Shown here: positions 11,480 to 20,790 of the stretch, piece by piece
Layout: every line of letters starts with the position of its first letter
How positions within the stretch are numbered: position 1 is the stretch's first letter
Source: Clostridia bacterium UC5.1-1D2
Lineage (GTDB): Bacteria; Bacillota; Clostridia; Lachnospirales; Lachnospiraceae
Assembly (NCBI GenBank): GCA_001304855.1
Contig: BBZN01000016.1
Coordinates: 32,705 to 96,704 of the forward strand
Reading direction: 5' to 3'
DNA length: 64,000 nucleotides
Translations under genes and position numbers: made by a program
The notes under the pieces: model-generated
What the model was told of the DNA's origin: nothing
Databases searched by the model: none
The model's input: only the letters and a program-made list of their open reading frames with translations

Positions 11480-14088
11480 ATGAAAGAATGGTATCAGCAG
11501 ACAAAAGAGGAAATTCTGGAAAGCTTTCATGTCACGGAGCATGGCTTAACGTCCGCTGAGGCAGAGAAAATTTTGCAGGAGAAAGGGGAGAATGTCCTTC
11601 AGGAAGGAAAGCGGAAAAGCATACTCCAGGTTTTCGGGGAGCAGTTCTGTGATCTGCTGGTGGTTATCCTGATTATTGCAGCCCTGATATCCATGGTTTC
11701 CGGTAATGTGGAAAGTACCATTGTTATTATTGCAGTGATTGTAATCAACGCCATTTTGGGGACGGTGCAGCATGCAAAGGCGGAAAAATCCCTGGACAGC
11801 CTGAAGTCCCTCTCCTCGCCCAATGCCAAGGTGCTCAGGGACGGACAGAAGATAGAAATTCCCTCAGCCAAGGTAGCGCCGGGGATATTCTGTACCTGGG
11901 AGGCGGGGGATCTGGTTGTGGCGGACGGAAGAATTCTGGAAAATTTTTCTCTCCAGGTAAATGAAAGCTCCCTTACCGGAGAATCCACCAATGTAGATAA
12001 GAGCTGCCAGGTGATTACCGGGGACTGCGCATTGGCAGACAGGGCAAATATGGTTTATTCCAGCGCGCTGGTAACCTACGGAAGGGCCGTTGTACTGGTT
12101 ACAGGCACAGGTATGGATACCGAGATCGGCAAGATAGCGGCGCTGATGAATGCCACAAAGGAAAAAAAGACGCCTCTCCAGGTGAGCCTGGATCAATTTG
12201 GAAGCAGACTGGCCATGGCGATTATGGTAATCTGCGCTATGGTGTTCCTTCTGAGCCTTTACAGAAAAATGCCTGTTCTGGATTCGCTTATGTTTGCTGT
12301 GGCCCTGGCTGTAGCCGCTATTCCCGAGGCATTGAGCTCCATAGTAACCATTGTCCAGGCCATGGGTACGCAGAAAATGGCCAGGGAACACGCCATTATT
12401 AAGGAACTAAAGGCTGTGGAAAGCCTTGGCTGCGTGTCTGTGATCTGTTCCGATAAAACCGGAACTCTGACCCAGAATAAGATGACGGTCCAGAACCTTT
12501 ATATAAATGATCAGGTGCTGTCCATCGATCAGATCGATCTGACCAACCAATGCCACCGCTATCTGCTCTATGACGCCATTCTCACCAATGATTCCTCGAT
12601 TGTGGACGGTAAAGGGATTGGTGATCCCACGGAGTTTGCGCTGGTTGAGATGGGGCGGAAGGTATCCCTGGATGAAACAATTCTGAGGGAGCTGATGCCC
12701 AGGCTGGAGGAGATCCCCTTTGATTCTGACCGGAAGCTTATGAGCACAAAATATGAGCTTCACAATGTTCCTACGGTGCTGACCAAGGGAGCTCTGGACG
12801 TGCTTTTGGACCGTACGGTGAAAATCCGCGCAGCAGGGGGTGTGCGAGATATCACACCGGAAGATAAGGAAAAAATTACCCAGAAGAACCTGGAGTTTTC
12901 CAGGGAAGGGCTTCGGGTTCTGGCCTTTGGCTACAAGGAGGTGCCGGAGGATTACGCCCTTTCTCTGGACAATGAGAACGGATTTATCTTTCTGGGCCTG
13001 ATTTCCATGATGGATCCGCCGAGAGAAGAATCAACGCAGGCCGTACACGACGCCAAACGCGCGGGAATCAAGCCGGTTATGATTACAGGCGACCATAAAA
13101 TTACGGCTACGGCTATTGCAAAGCAGATCGGCATTTTTGAGGAGGGGGATCTGGCTATGACCGGCCGGGAGCTGGATGCTCTGTCTGAGGAGGAGCTGGA
13201 TCAGAAGGTTGCGGACATTTCCGTATATGCCAGAGTATCGCCGGAGAACAAAATCAGAATCGTGGACGCATGGCAGAGGAGAGGCGCCGTCACGGCCATG
13301 ACAGGCGACGGCGTAAACGATGCGCCGGCTCTTAAGAAGGCGGATATAGCGTAGCCATGGGAATTACAGGAACAGAGGTTTCCAAGGATGCGGCGGCCAT
13401 GATACTTACAGACGATAACTTTGCCACCATTATCAAGGCGGTGGCAAATGGGCGCAATGTATACAGGAATATCAGAAATGCCATCAAATTTCTTCTTTCA
13501 GGAAATATGGCAGGAATCCTGTCCGTTTTATACACCTCCCTGGCGGCATTGCCCGTACCTTTTGCGCCGGTGCACCTGTTGTTTATTAACCTTCTGACGG
13601 ACTCCCTGCCTGCGATTGCAATCGGCATGGAACCCGCAGAAAAAGATTTACTCTCAGAAGCGCCGAGAGACCCCAAGACAGGAATTCTCACCAAAGACTT
13701 TATGCTCAGCATACTGACCCAGGGCGGACTGATTGCCGTCTGTACCATGACAGCCTTTCACATGGGGCTTGATACCGGAAGCTCCGCTGTGGCAAGCACA
13801 ATGGCCTTCTCAACCCTGACTCTGGCCCGTCTGTTCCATGGCTTCAACTGCAGAAGCAGGCACAACATTTTCAAACTGGGATTTAGCAGTAACTGGTACA
13901 GCGTAGGAGCATTTTTCGCAGGCGCCATACTTTTAAGCCTGGTAATGGTAATACCCTTCCTCCAAAGGCTATTCTCCGTAACCCCTCTGACCACCCGGCA
14001 AATAGGAACAGTAACTCTCCTGGCCATAGCGCCCACCGTCACAATCCAGATTTTCAAAATAATAAGAGATATTAGACGTAGGAATTAG
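11480..14088 (+). CDS. Cation-transporting P-type ATPase, P2 (SERCA/PMCA) type, probable Mn2+/Ca2+ exporter (frameshifted)
   Basis: Membrane pump of about 870 residues. Order: cation ATPase N-domain, two membrane helices, actuator domain with LTGES, helices with the PEAL ion-site motif, phosphorylation motif CSDKTGTLTQNKM, nucleotide domain with KGALDVLLDR, MITGDHKITA, hinge GDGVNDAPALKKADI, and a C-terminal six-helix bundle. A paired -1/+1 slip scrambles residues between 11880 and 11915 (ggggat and ctgggagg), and one G is missing near 13350 (atagcg for ataggcg). The Mn riboswitch in its leader makes manganese export the best guess. AGGAGG precedes the ATG. Confidence 0.9.
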
Positions 14089-14131
14089 GGGGAATGTATG
14101 GTATAATGTCCAAGTAGGCAATGAGCAGTGC

Positions 14132-14196
14132 AAACAGGCGTGAATGCAAAATTGCGTTGTACTTGCACATAAGCAAATTTGCATTCGCACCTGTTT
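14132..14196. repeat. Imperfect inverted repeat in the cytidylate-kinase leader
   Basis: Arms of 24 nt, AAACAGGCGTGAATGCAAAA... and its near complement ending GCACCTGTTT, differ at about three positions and flank a ~17-nt loop. The whole stretch can form a long stem. No T-run follows, and it directly precedes the 33-bp tandem repeats. Confidence 0.65.
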
Positions 14197-14228
14197 ATAG
14201 GGCGAAGCCCGTGAGCGAGATGGAGCGC

Positions 14229-14360
14229 AGCGGAATCAAGCGGCACAGCGTGGAAGCGGAGAGCGGAATCGAGCGGCACAGCGTGGAAACGTGGAGCGGA
14301 ATCGGGCGGCACAGCGTGGAAGCAGAGAGCGGATATGAGCGACCATCGCTGAAGGCAGAG
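14229..14360. repeat. 33-bp tandem repeat, four units
   Basis: Units start at 14229, 14262, 14295 and 14328. The unit reads AGCGGAATCnAGCGGCACAG then CGTGGAAnCnnnG; the fourth copy is degenerate. The length is a multiple of three and the plus frame shared with the downstream kinase stays open through all copies, encoding repeated SGIERHSVEAE. The open frame from 14121 might be a low-complexity N-terminal extension, but a good RBS directly before 14511 argues for a non-coding leader. Confidence 0.8.
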
Positions 14361-14510
14361 CAGTCTATGGGCGGCCCACGGCTCAATCCGCCGGAGCAGC
14401 TTATGAGCCCATGGCAAAAGCCAGCTGCGCAGGCAATCAGCCATAGATTTGCAAAGCAATGCCAAGCTACAAAAAACTTACAGGACATACACAGGAAAGG
14501 GGCGTGCAAT

Positions 14511-15108
14511 ATGGATAAGGTTATTACAATCAGCGAGAATTCGGAAGCGGAGGCCGTGAACTGGGAGTAAAGCTGGCGGGACAGCTGAATATTCCGTTTT
14601 ATGACAAAGAGCTGATCCACATGGCAGCAGACGACATTAATATTGCGGAGGAGGCTTTCCAGCATTACGATGAGCATATAGTGGAACACAGTCCTCTGGA
14701 CAGGCAGTTTTACCATGCATTTTCCGATGTGTACAAGGTCCCCATGTCCGATCAGATTTTCGTGGCCCAGTCCAATGTGATTCGCAGGCTGGCGGATCAC
14801 GGTCCCTGCATCATTGTAGGGAGATGCGCGGATATGATACTTCGGACAGTGTAAACCTGTTTATCTATGCAGACATGAAGAGCCGCATAAAGCGAATGCT
14901 GGAGCTGGAGCCGGACGGAGAAACCGATGGAAAAGAGATGGAACGCCGCATCCGTGAGGTAGACCGCAAGCGCAAGGACTACTACCAGTACTACACAGGC
15001 AATTCCTGGGGACGCGCCCAGAATTACCACCTTTGTATGGACAGCGGGCTGGTGGGGGTAGAGGGCTGCATGAGAGCAGTGCTGGCATATCTTGGAGAGC
15101 CGGTGTAA
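14511..15108 (+). CDS. Cytidylate kinase-like family protein (two frameshifts)
   Basis: P-loop nucleotide kinase-like protein of about 200 residues. The start MDKVITISREFGSGGRELG is the family's modified P-loop, visible once one C is restored near 14543 (agcgag to agccgag). GPCIIVGRCADMILR follows, then a loss of one G near 14848 before DSVNLFIYADMKSRIKRM, and an Arg-rich lid region with DRKRKDYYQYYTG. The family resembles Cmk but lacks a proven substrate; true Cmk is usually encoded elsewhere with ribosomal genes. AGGAAAGGGG precedes the ATG. Confidence 0.85.
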
Positions 15109-15222
15109 AAAGAATCCTTATGCCTTATTGAATATAAGTCTGTAAATGCCGGTTTACATACATACGATTAAGAGGCTGTCCTGAAAATGTAATTCAGAGA
15201 TAACCTATAAAAAAACATTCTA

Positions 15223-15250
15223 AATAAGCTCGCCTTCGGGCGGGCTTATT
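15223..15250 (+). terminator. Intrinsic terminator after the cytidylate-kinase-like gene
   Basis: Stem AATAAGC-T-CGCC with a TTCG loop and GGCG-G-GCTTATT, followed by a T-rich stretch. It lies 115 bases after the stop; the bases between hold no visible gene. Confidence 0.8.
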
Positions 15251-15279
15251 CCTTTACCCGTGATAAAATTTGAGAGGTT

Positions 15280-15414
15280 TTATTTTGGCTGAATAATTAC
15301 ATCCACCCCTAACTTTTCTAATGAATGTAGATTTCTTTTCATTAATTTATCATGATGAATAACCATATAGTAATCTGCCCCTAAATCGCAATAAAGAACT
15401 TTTTCTTTTAGCAT
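15280..15414 (-). pseudogene. Short AT-rich C-terminal gene remnant, unidentified
   Basis: A 44-codon open frame reads MLKEKVLYCDLGADYYMVI... to ...KLGVDVIIQPK and a stop. It has protein-like composition, is more AT-rich than its neighbours, and no start with an RBS is visible. It resembles the tail end of a larger gene; a transposase C-terminus is only a guess. The rest of 15415-15730 is C-rich on the plus strand with no supportable gene, apart from a TATAAT-like box near 15684 before guaA. Confidence 0.35.
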
Positions 15415-15741
15415 ATGATAAATTGCTATTAGCTTTGTATGGGCGATAGCTATTTACGCCCCCACCCAGTCAAATCAATCCTCCACAGCCCTAAAAAACC
15501 CGCCCTACCGCAATCACCCCTTTCAGCCCTCCAAAAAACAATCTAAAACAATCGCCCCCTATCAAAAACCAGCCCTGTCCCAAAACCCCTGTTACTTCCG
15601 CGGCAATCATAAGGCACGTAAACCATGGACGATGCCGCGCTCCGCACCCGGCGAAAACTGCTTGTGTCAGTCCTTCGGCCATAGTATAATATAGAAAGCA
15701 TAAAATGCGATTTATATATTGTAAAAATGAGGAGGCAAATG

Positions 15742-17040
15742 ATGAAGCAGGATATGATTGTAATTCTGGATCTTGGAAGTTCGGAAAACACAAAACTGGC
15801 CAGAGAAATCCGTGAGATGGGGGTTTACAGCGAGATTTATCCACATGACATTACGGCTAAGGAGCTTTCGGCACTTCCCAATGTAAAGGGAATTATTATG
15901 AACGGAGGCCCCAACAATATAATAGACGGCCAGGCGATCGATGTGCTCCCTGAGATATATGAGGCAGGATACCCGATGATGGCGGCGGGCCATTCATCTG
16001 CAGCCTGCAGCATGACTTTGGACGGGTGGGACGGCAAGGACAGTTCTGAGAAGCTTCGTTCCTTTGTCTTTGACATATGCAAGGCTGAGGCCAATTGGAA
16101 TATGAAGAATTTTATCTCCGATCAGGTCGATCTGATACGCAGCCAGGTAGGGGACAGAAACGTGCTGCTGGCGCTGTCCGGCGGCGTGGACAGTTCCGTC
16201 GTGGCGGCATTGCTGATCAAAGCCATCGGAAAGCAGCTGACCTGTGTTCATGTAAACCATGGGCTTATGAGAAAGGGAGAGTCTGAGAGCGTAATCGATG
16301 TATTCAAAAACCAGATGGACGCCAACCTGGTTTATGTGGACGCATCGGAGCGTTTCCTGGGCAAGCTGGCAGGAGTTGCGGATCCGGAACAGAAGCGCAA
16401 GATCATAGGCGCAGAGTTTATCCGTGTATTTGAGGAGGAGGCCAGGAAACTGGAAGGTATAGATTTCCTGGCGCAGGGAACTATCTACCGACATTGTGGA
16501 GAGCGGAACCAAAACCGCAAAGGTAGTCAAGTCCCACCACAATGTAGGAGGACTTCCTGAGGATTTGGATTTCACCCTGGTAGAGCCCCTTCGTCAGCTG
16601 TTCAAAGACGAGGTGCGCGCCTGTGGCCTTGAACTGGGACTGCCGCACAACATGGTGTACCGCCAGCCCTTCCCCGGTCCGGGCCTTGGCGTGCGGTGCC
16701 TGGGAGCCATCACCAGAGAACGTCTGGAGGCAGTGCGCGAATCCGATGCGATTCTCCGGGAGGAGTTTGAAAAGGCCGGACTGGACAAGACGGTATGGCA
16801 GTACTTTACAATTGTGCCTGATTTTAAATCTGTGGGAGTCAGGGATAATGCCCGCTCTTTTGAGTATCCTGTGATTCTTCGGGCAGTAAACACAGTGGAC
16901 GCCATGACGGCCACCATAGAACAGATCGACTATCCGGTACTCCTTAAGATAACGGATCGCATACTTAAGGAAGTAAAAATGTAAACAGGGTGTGCTATGA
17001 TTTAAGTCCGAAGCCTACGGCTACGATTGAGTGGGAATGA
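15742..17040 (+). CDS. guaA: GMP synthase with a shortened, apparently inactive glutaminase domain (two frameshifts)
   Basis: Converts XMP to GMP with ATP and an ammonia donor. The synthetase half is complete: P-loop [11 protein letters not shown], the [11 protein letters not shown] segment, [27 protein letters not shown] and C-terminus ATIEWE. The N-terminal glutaminase half starts normally ([17 protein letters not shown]) but, where GICYG with the nucleophilic Cys should be, reads [10 protein letters not shown] and passes straight to the domain-exit [17 protein letters not shown]. About 90 residues with the catalytic Cys and the His/Glu pair are absent, without a frame change. Breaks near 16491 (two bases) and 16978 (one A) look like read errors. 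GAGGAGG suits the ATG at 15742. Confidence 0.9.
17026..17040 (+). other. Integrase attachment-site core at the guaA 3' end
   Basis: ATTGAGTGGGAATGA forms the last codons of guaA (IEWE-stop). The guaA 3' end is an established target of tyrosine integrases of ICEs and genomic islands in Firmicutes, and integrase and mobilisation remnants start within 600 bases. I did not find a second copy further right in the window, so the other end of the element is lost or outside. Confidence 0.6.
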
Positions 17041-17160
17041 CCGTTGAAACGGCGCAAACCCGCATGAATACAGGCTTTTTGACCTATCACCTTGCCGCTT
17101 GATACTGGATTGATTCTACTTTGTATCGACCCGGTATTCAAGAGAATGATTGCAAGGGAC

Positions 17161-17210
17161 AAGCAAAACCGCCTGCTGAACGACAAATTCAGCAGGGCGG
17201 TTTTTTGCTT
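17161..17210. terminator. Bidirectional terminator downstream of guaA
   Basis: AAGCAAAACCGCC-t-GCTGAA pairs with TTCAGC-ag-GGCGG followed by TTTTTTGCTT. A-run on one flank and T-run on the other would serve guaA and the minus-strand ORF. Confidence 0.85.
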
Positions 17211-17214
17211 GTTC

Positions 17215-17559
17215 CTATTCTGTTTTCCGCCATTGAATGGTAGGTTCACACTTCCCGCAATCGTCGCAGGTTTCCGGCCGGCTGAGTTTCCATTCAAAGC
17301 ATTTTTTCCTGGTGATTTTTTCGGCGTGAAGCTCCTGCTGGCTCAGGATCCATTCCCGTATAAACTCGTCCACTAGGCTGTACTGGAAGCACATCCCCAC
17401 GGGGGCGTGGGCGGGTCGATCGTCGCTGCCGTTGTAGCGTACATTGGTATTGTCCAAAAAATTATACTTGCCGGGATTGCGAACAAGCTGGAACAGGCGG
17501 ATTGCGCCAGGGGTGTCCTCGTCCAGCCAGAAAAACGTCCGCAAGAAGTCCTCGGTGCA
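17215..17559 (-). CDS. Hypothetical protein of mobile-element origin, 5'-truncated
   Basis: Not recognised. The open frame of about 110 codons has natural composition, with aromatic-rich segments TFFWLDEDTPGAIRLFQLV and VGMCFQYSLVDEFIREWIL and a C-terminal Cys pair motif CDDCGKC that could bind metal. The frame continues upstream without a convincing start until it meets the integrase fragment, so the 5' end was probably lost at that junction. Confidence 0.5.
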   Translation of the reverse strand, partial: CTEDFLRTFFWLDEDTPGAIRLFQLVRNPGKYNFLDNTNVRYNGSDDRPAHAPVGMCFQYSLVDEFIREWILSQQELHAEKITRKKCFEWKLSRPETCDDCGKCEPTIQWRKTE

Positions 17560-17852
17560 TCCGGGAGGGGGAGCTGCTGGCGCTCACCCCTGGGGACTCC
17601 GACTTTAAAAAGCGGACAGTCACCATCTCAAAATCCTACCAGCGTATCAAGAGCCGGGATGTTGTTGCCCACCCAAAGACGGCCAAGAGCAACCGTGTCA
17701 TTCAAATGCCCGTTTTTCTCTGTGAAGAAAAGGAGGATTACATCAAGAGCCTGTACGCCGTGGAGCCGTCCGACCGCATTTTCACGGTGGCAAAATCCTA
17801 CCTGCACCGGGAGATGGCGGACAAGCTGGATATGGAGCGAAAGAGGGCCTAA
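17552..17852 (+). pseudogene. Tyrosine recombinase (phage/ICE integrase) internal fragment
   Basis: Residues CIREGELLALTPGD contain the first catalytic arginine (family TGCREGE), followed by VTISKSYQRIKSRDVVAHPK and TAKSNRVIQMP, typical of Tn916/ICE-type integrases. The frame stops after KSYLHREMADKLDMERKRA, before the HxxR and Tyr motifs, and the N-terminal arm-binding and core-binding parts are missing. It is therefore dead and marks an old integration next to guaA. Confidence 0.8.
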
Positions 17853-17854
17853 TC

Positions 17855-18224
17855 ATGTCAATGAAAAACCTTGATAATCACAACCGATGGAGAAATAAGA
17901 CGGTGGCGTTCCGGGTGTCCCCGGAGGAAGATGAACAGATTAAAACCGCTGTGCGTCTCTCCGGCCGCAACAAGCAGGACTACATCACCCGGCGGCTGGA
18001 TGTGCCGGGATGTGGTGGTGCAGGGCAATCCAAGGGTTTACAAGGCCCTGCGGCATATCTCCGCCGATTATGAGCGGTTCAAGCGGGCCTTTGGCCCCCA
18101 GGAGGTAGAACAGGCGGTGGAGGCTGACAGACAGCGAGATCAGGCGGAAAAGGGCCGCAAGCGCCCCCGGCGCTGGCAGACGATAAACAGATTTTTGCTC
18201 AAAATTTATGGTAGACATTTTTAA
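17855..18224 (+). CDS. MobC-like plasmid mobilisation protein (one frameshift)
   Basis: Small basic protein of ~120 residues resembling MobC/relaxosome accessory proteins. The ribbon-helix-helix-like start NRWRNKTVAFRVSPEEDEQIK precedes LSGRNKQDYITRRL, a break near 17998 (two bases lost), then CRDVVVQGNPRVYKALR. These proteins help a relaxase open oriT; no relaxase is visible. The ATG lies three bases after the integrase fragment's stop. Confidence 0.7.
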
Positions 18225-18348
18225 TATTCTAGGTTGTATATCTGAAAGGTAGGGATTTGCCTAATCTCCCTCTATTTTCACGCTCTCTGAATTGTTGTAG
18301 CATGGAAACGGAAACTCAAAAAGGAGAAGTTAAAATACGCATAACCAC

Positions 18349-18377
18349 TTGTTTTTTCTGTTTCTTTCGGTTATAAT
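18349..18377 (+). promoter_or_regulatory. Promoter of the amino-acid ABC importer operon
   Basis: TTGTTT (18349-18354), a 17-bp spacer and a perfect TATAAT (18372-18377). The start would fall about 70 bases before the permease ATG, upstream of the leader hairpin. Confidence 0.8.
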
Positions 18378-18404
18378 CATATCGAATACTTTGGGTGAGC
18401 ACCT

Positions 18405-18435
18405 ACCGTATGCAGGCTACTGCATACGGTTTTTT
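18405..18435 (+). terminator. Leader terminator (attenuator candidate) ahead of the amino-acid importer
   Basis: Perfect 11-bp stem ACCGTATGCAG-gcta-CTGCATACGGT followed by TTTTT. It lies between the promoter and the first gene, so part of the transcripts should end here. No T-box, aptamer or obvious leader peptide is visible in the short leader. Confidence 0.75.
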
Positions 18436-18453
18436 GTTTTGGAGGGGAATTGC

Positions 18454-19152
18454 ATGGGTTTGTTCGCAGAATGGCTTTCGGATTTGGCCTATACTTTTGA
18501 GAAATGTTTTATTCGTGAAGATCGCTACATAATGCTGCTCAACGGCATAGGCGTGACTGTCAAAATAGCGTTGCTTGCAGGTGCTTTTGGGCTCTTAACC
18601 GGCCTTCTGATTGCCATGTGCAGTCTTTCCAAGAAGAGACTTCCCAGAGTTTTCAGTAAGGTTTATACCGATGTAATTAGAGGAACCCCTTCTGTTACAC
18701 AGCTCATGATTATCTATTTCGTTATATTTGCAAGTGTCCATTGGGAGAAATGGGTAATTGCCGCAATCGCCTTTGCCATCAACTCCGGCGCATATGTATC
18801 TGAGATTTTCCGGGGAGGTATCCTTTCCATTGATAAGGGGCAGAGCGAGGCGGGAAGATCCCTGGGCTTCAACACCCGGCAGACCATGAGATTCATCGTT
18901 TTGCCGCAGGCGCTCAAAAACATTTTCCCGGCTCTTTGTAATGAATTTATCACTCTGACCAAAGAAACCGCTATTGTCGGCTATGTTGGACTCGTCGACA
19001 TTCAAAAAGCGGGTGACTTTATCAAAACCGCTACTTTTGAAGCATTTATGCCGTTGATTGCCACCGCTGTGATCTATTTCATTATTGTGAAGAGCCTCAC
19101 AATCACGCTCGGCAAGGTCGAAAAACAACTGCGAAAGGCAGATATAAGGTAA
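18454..19152 (+). CDS. Polar amino-acid ABC transporter permease
   Basis: Inner-membrane subunit of the HisM/GlnP family, ~232 residues. The ATG at 18454 follows GGAGGGG; upstream residues in the same frame overlap the terminator and are not coding. The family EAA loop is seen as GQSEAGRSLGFNTRQTMRFIVLPQAL, preceded by VIRGTPSVTQLMI. It is the first gene of a permease-ATPase-binding protein operon of lower GC than the flanks, consistent with transferred cargo. Confidence 0.92.
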   Translation: MGLFAEWLSDLAYTFEKCFIREDRYIMLLNGIGVTVKIALLAGAFGLLTGLLIAMCSLSKKRLPRVFSKVYTDVIRGTPSVTQLMIIYFVIFASVHWEKWVIAAIAFAINSGAYVSEIFRGGILSIDKGQSEAGRSLGFNTRQTMRFIVLPQALKNIFPALCNEFITLTKETAIVGYVGLVDIQKAGDFIKTATFEAFMPLIATAVIYFIIVKSLTITLGKVEKQLRKADIR

Positions 19153-19165
19153 GGAGGTGGAGCAT

Positions 19166-19907
19166 TTGATCCAGGTCAAAAACCTACGGAAGAGTTTTCA
19201 CGGGCAAATGATCTTGAACGGGATCAATGAGCAAATCAATACCGGAGAGGTGGTCGTTGTGATCGGCCTTCCGGCTCTGGCAAGAGCACCTTTCTTCGCT
19301 GCCTGAATTTGCTTGAAATGCCCGACGAAGGAGAAATATGGTTTGATGGATGCCAGATTAACACAGCGGGTCAAGATATCAATAAAATACGGCAGAGAAT
19401 GGGGATGGTCTTTCAGCATTTCAACCTGTTCCCTCATTTGACCGTCATGGAAAATCTGACCCTTGCGCCAATAAGATTAAAGCTTATGACAAAAGAGGAG
19501 GCTATTAAAAAAGTCAGCGCCCTTCTGAACACAATGGCTTATCGGAAAAGGCTGATTCGTATCCTTCGCAGCTATCCGGCGGACAGAAGCAGCGAATTGC
19601 TATCGCCCGGTCGCTTGCAATGTCCCCTATGGTCATGCTGTTCGACGAGCCTACCAGCGCCCTTGACCCGGAAATGGTGGGAGAAGTCTTGGAGGTGATG
19701 AAGCAGCTGGCTAAAAACGGTATGACAATGGTCGTTGTAACCCACGAGATGGGATTTGCCCGCGATGTGGGAACGCGCATCCTCTTTATGGAAAACGGCT
19801 CCATTCTTGAGAGCGGCACACCGGAAGCTATCTTTGGGCACCCACAGAATGAACGAACAGAATCTTTTTTAGGTAAAGTGATTAAAGCGAATCATACCTA
19901 TCATTAA
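19166..19907 (+). CDS. Polar amino-acid ABC transporter ATPase (two frameshifts)
   Basis: GlnQ/HisP-type ATPase of ~245 residues energising the preceding permease. A TTG start at 19166 follows AAGGAGG. The Walker [10 protein letters not shown] is broken by one lost C near 19270 and the signature LSGGQKQR by one lost G near 19535. Walker B is [14 protein letters not shown], and the H-loop reads [12 protein letters not shown]. The C-terminus [14 protein letters not shown] is typical of the family. Confidence 0.92.
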
Positions 19908-19920
19908 GGAGGAAATTAAG

Positions 19921-20696
19921 ATGAAAAAGCACTTGAAGTTTATAACACTGGTTTTCGCAATGGTATCTGTCTTATCTTTACTTACCGCTTGTGGAGGGAA
20001 GCCTGGAAATGAAGAAGCTGGAAACACATTGACTTTTGGCACAAATGCTGAATTCCCGCCTTTCACTTTTGTTTCCGGCGGCGAGGGCGTTGTTGGCGGG
20101 TATGACGGTATTGATCTGTGTATTGTAAAGCGTATCTGCGAGGACAATGACCTGACGCCGGTTGTTGAGAACCTGGAGTTTGACTCGCTTCTCCTGGCAT
20201 TGGAAAATAAGCAGGTCGATGTGCTGATCGGCGGCATGACCATTACAGAGGAGAAGAAAGAAAAGGTCAACTTTTCCATTCCCTACTATACCGCGACACA
20301 GGTGATGATTGTCCCTGAAAATTCAGAAATCGTCTCGGCGGCTGATATGGCGGATAAACGCATATCGGTTGTGCAGGGCTACACCCGCGAGGTCTGCGTG
20401 CAGGAATTGGGATATCAATACTCCGCTTTCAAAAATGGGTCGGATGCCATTCTGGAACTTCTTAACGGAAAATGCGATGTGGTCGTGATTGATTCCGCCA
20501 CAGCGGAGAAATACATTGAGGACAACACGGGACTTAAAATCGTGGAAGATACCGGCACATTTGAGAAAGAAGAATACGGTATCGCCGTTCCCAAGGATGA
20601 CGAAGATTTGCTGGAAATGATCAACGCTTCCCTGCAAAAATGATAGAGGACGGTTCCATTTCGGAATGGGAAGAGCAATACGCAAATATCGGATAA
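19921..20696 (+). CDS. Polar amino-acid ABC transporter substrate-binding lipoprotein (one frameshift at the end)
   Basis: Extracellular receptor of the importer, ~257 residues. The signal peptide ends in the lipobox LTAC (Cys-25). The family 3 fold shows LTFGTNAEFPPFTFV, GYDGIDLCIVKRI, DVLIGGMTIT and YYTATQVMIV. One A is missing near 20640 (caaaaatg), after which the family tail IEDGSISEWEEQYANIG continues. Asp/Glu-rich site residues do not settle which amino acid is bound. Confidence 0.92.
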
Positions 20697-20740
20697 AGAG
20701 AGAATACGTTTCAAACGCTTTATAGCGGGATATTCACTGG

Positions 20741-20772
20741 GAGCAGCCGTCTTAATTTAAAGACGGCTGCTC
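20741..20772 (+). terminator. Hairpin between the binding protein and the MATE gene
   Basis: Perfect 13-bp stem GAGCAGCCGTCTT / AAGACGGCTGCTC. A T-run is absent and the MATE ribosome binding site GGAGGAG follows directly, so it may act as an mRNA stabiliser or partial terminator. Confidence 0.55.
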
Positions 20773-20790
20773 TCGGAGGAGCGAGGATTC

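Noticed and set aside
14229..14360. CRISPR array
   Set aside because: 33-bp units abut each other with no spacers and no cas genes are nearby.
14121..14510. N-terminal extension of the cytidylate-kinase-like protein through the 33-bp repeats
   Set aside because: The frame is open, but a good ribosome binding site sits just before the ATG at 14511 and family members start there with the P-loop; kept only as a repeat finding.
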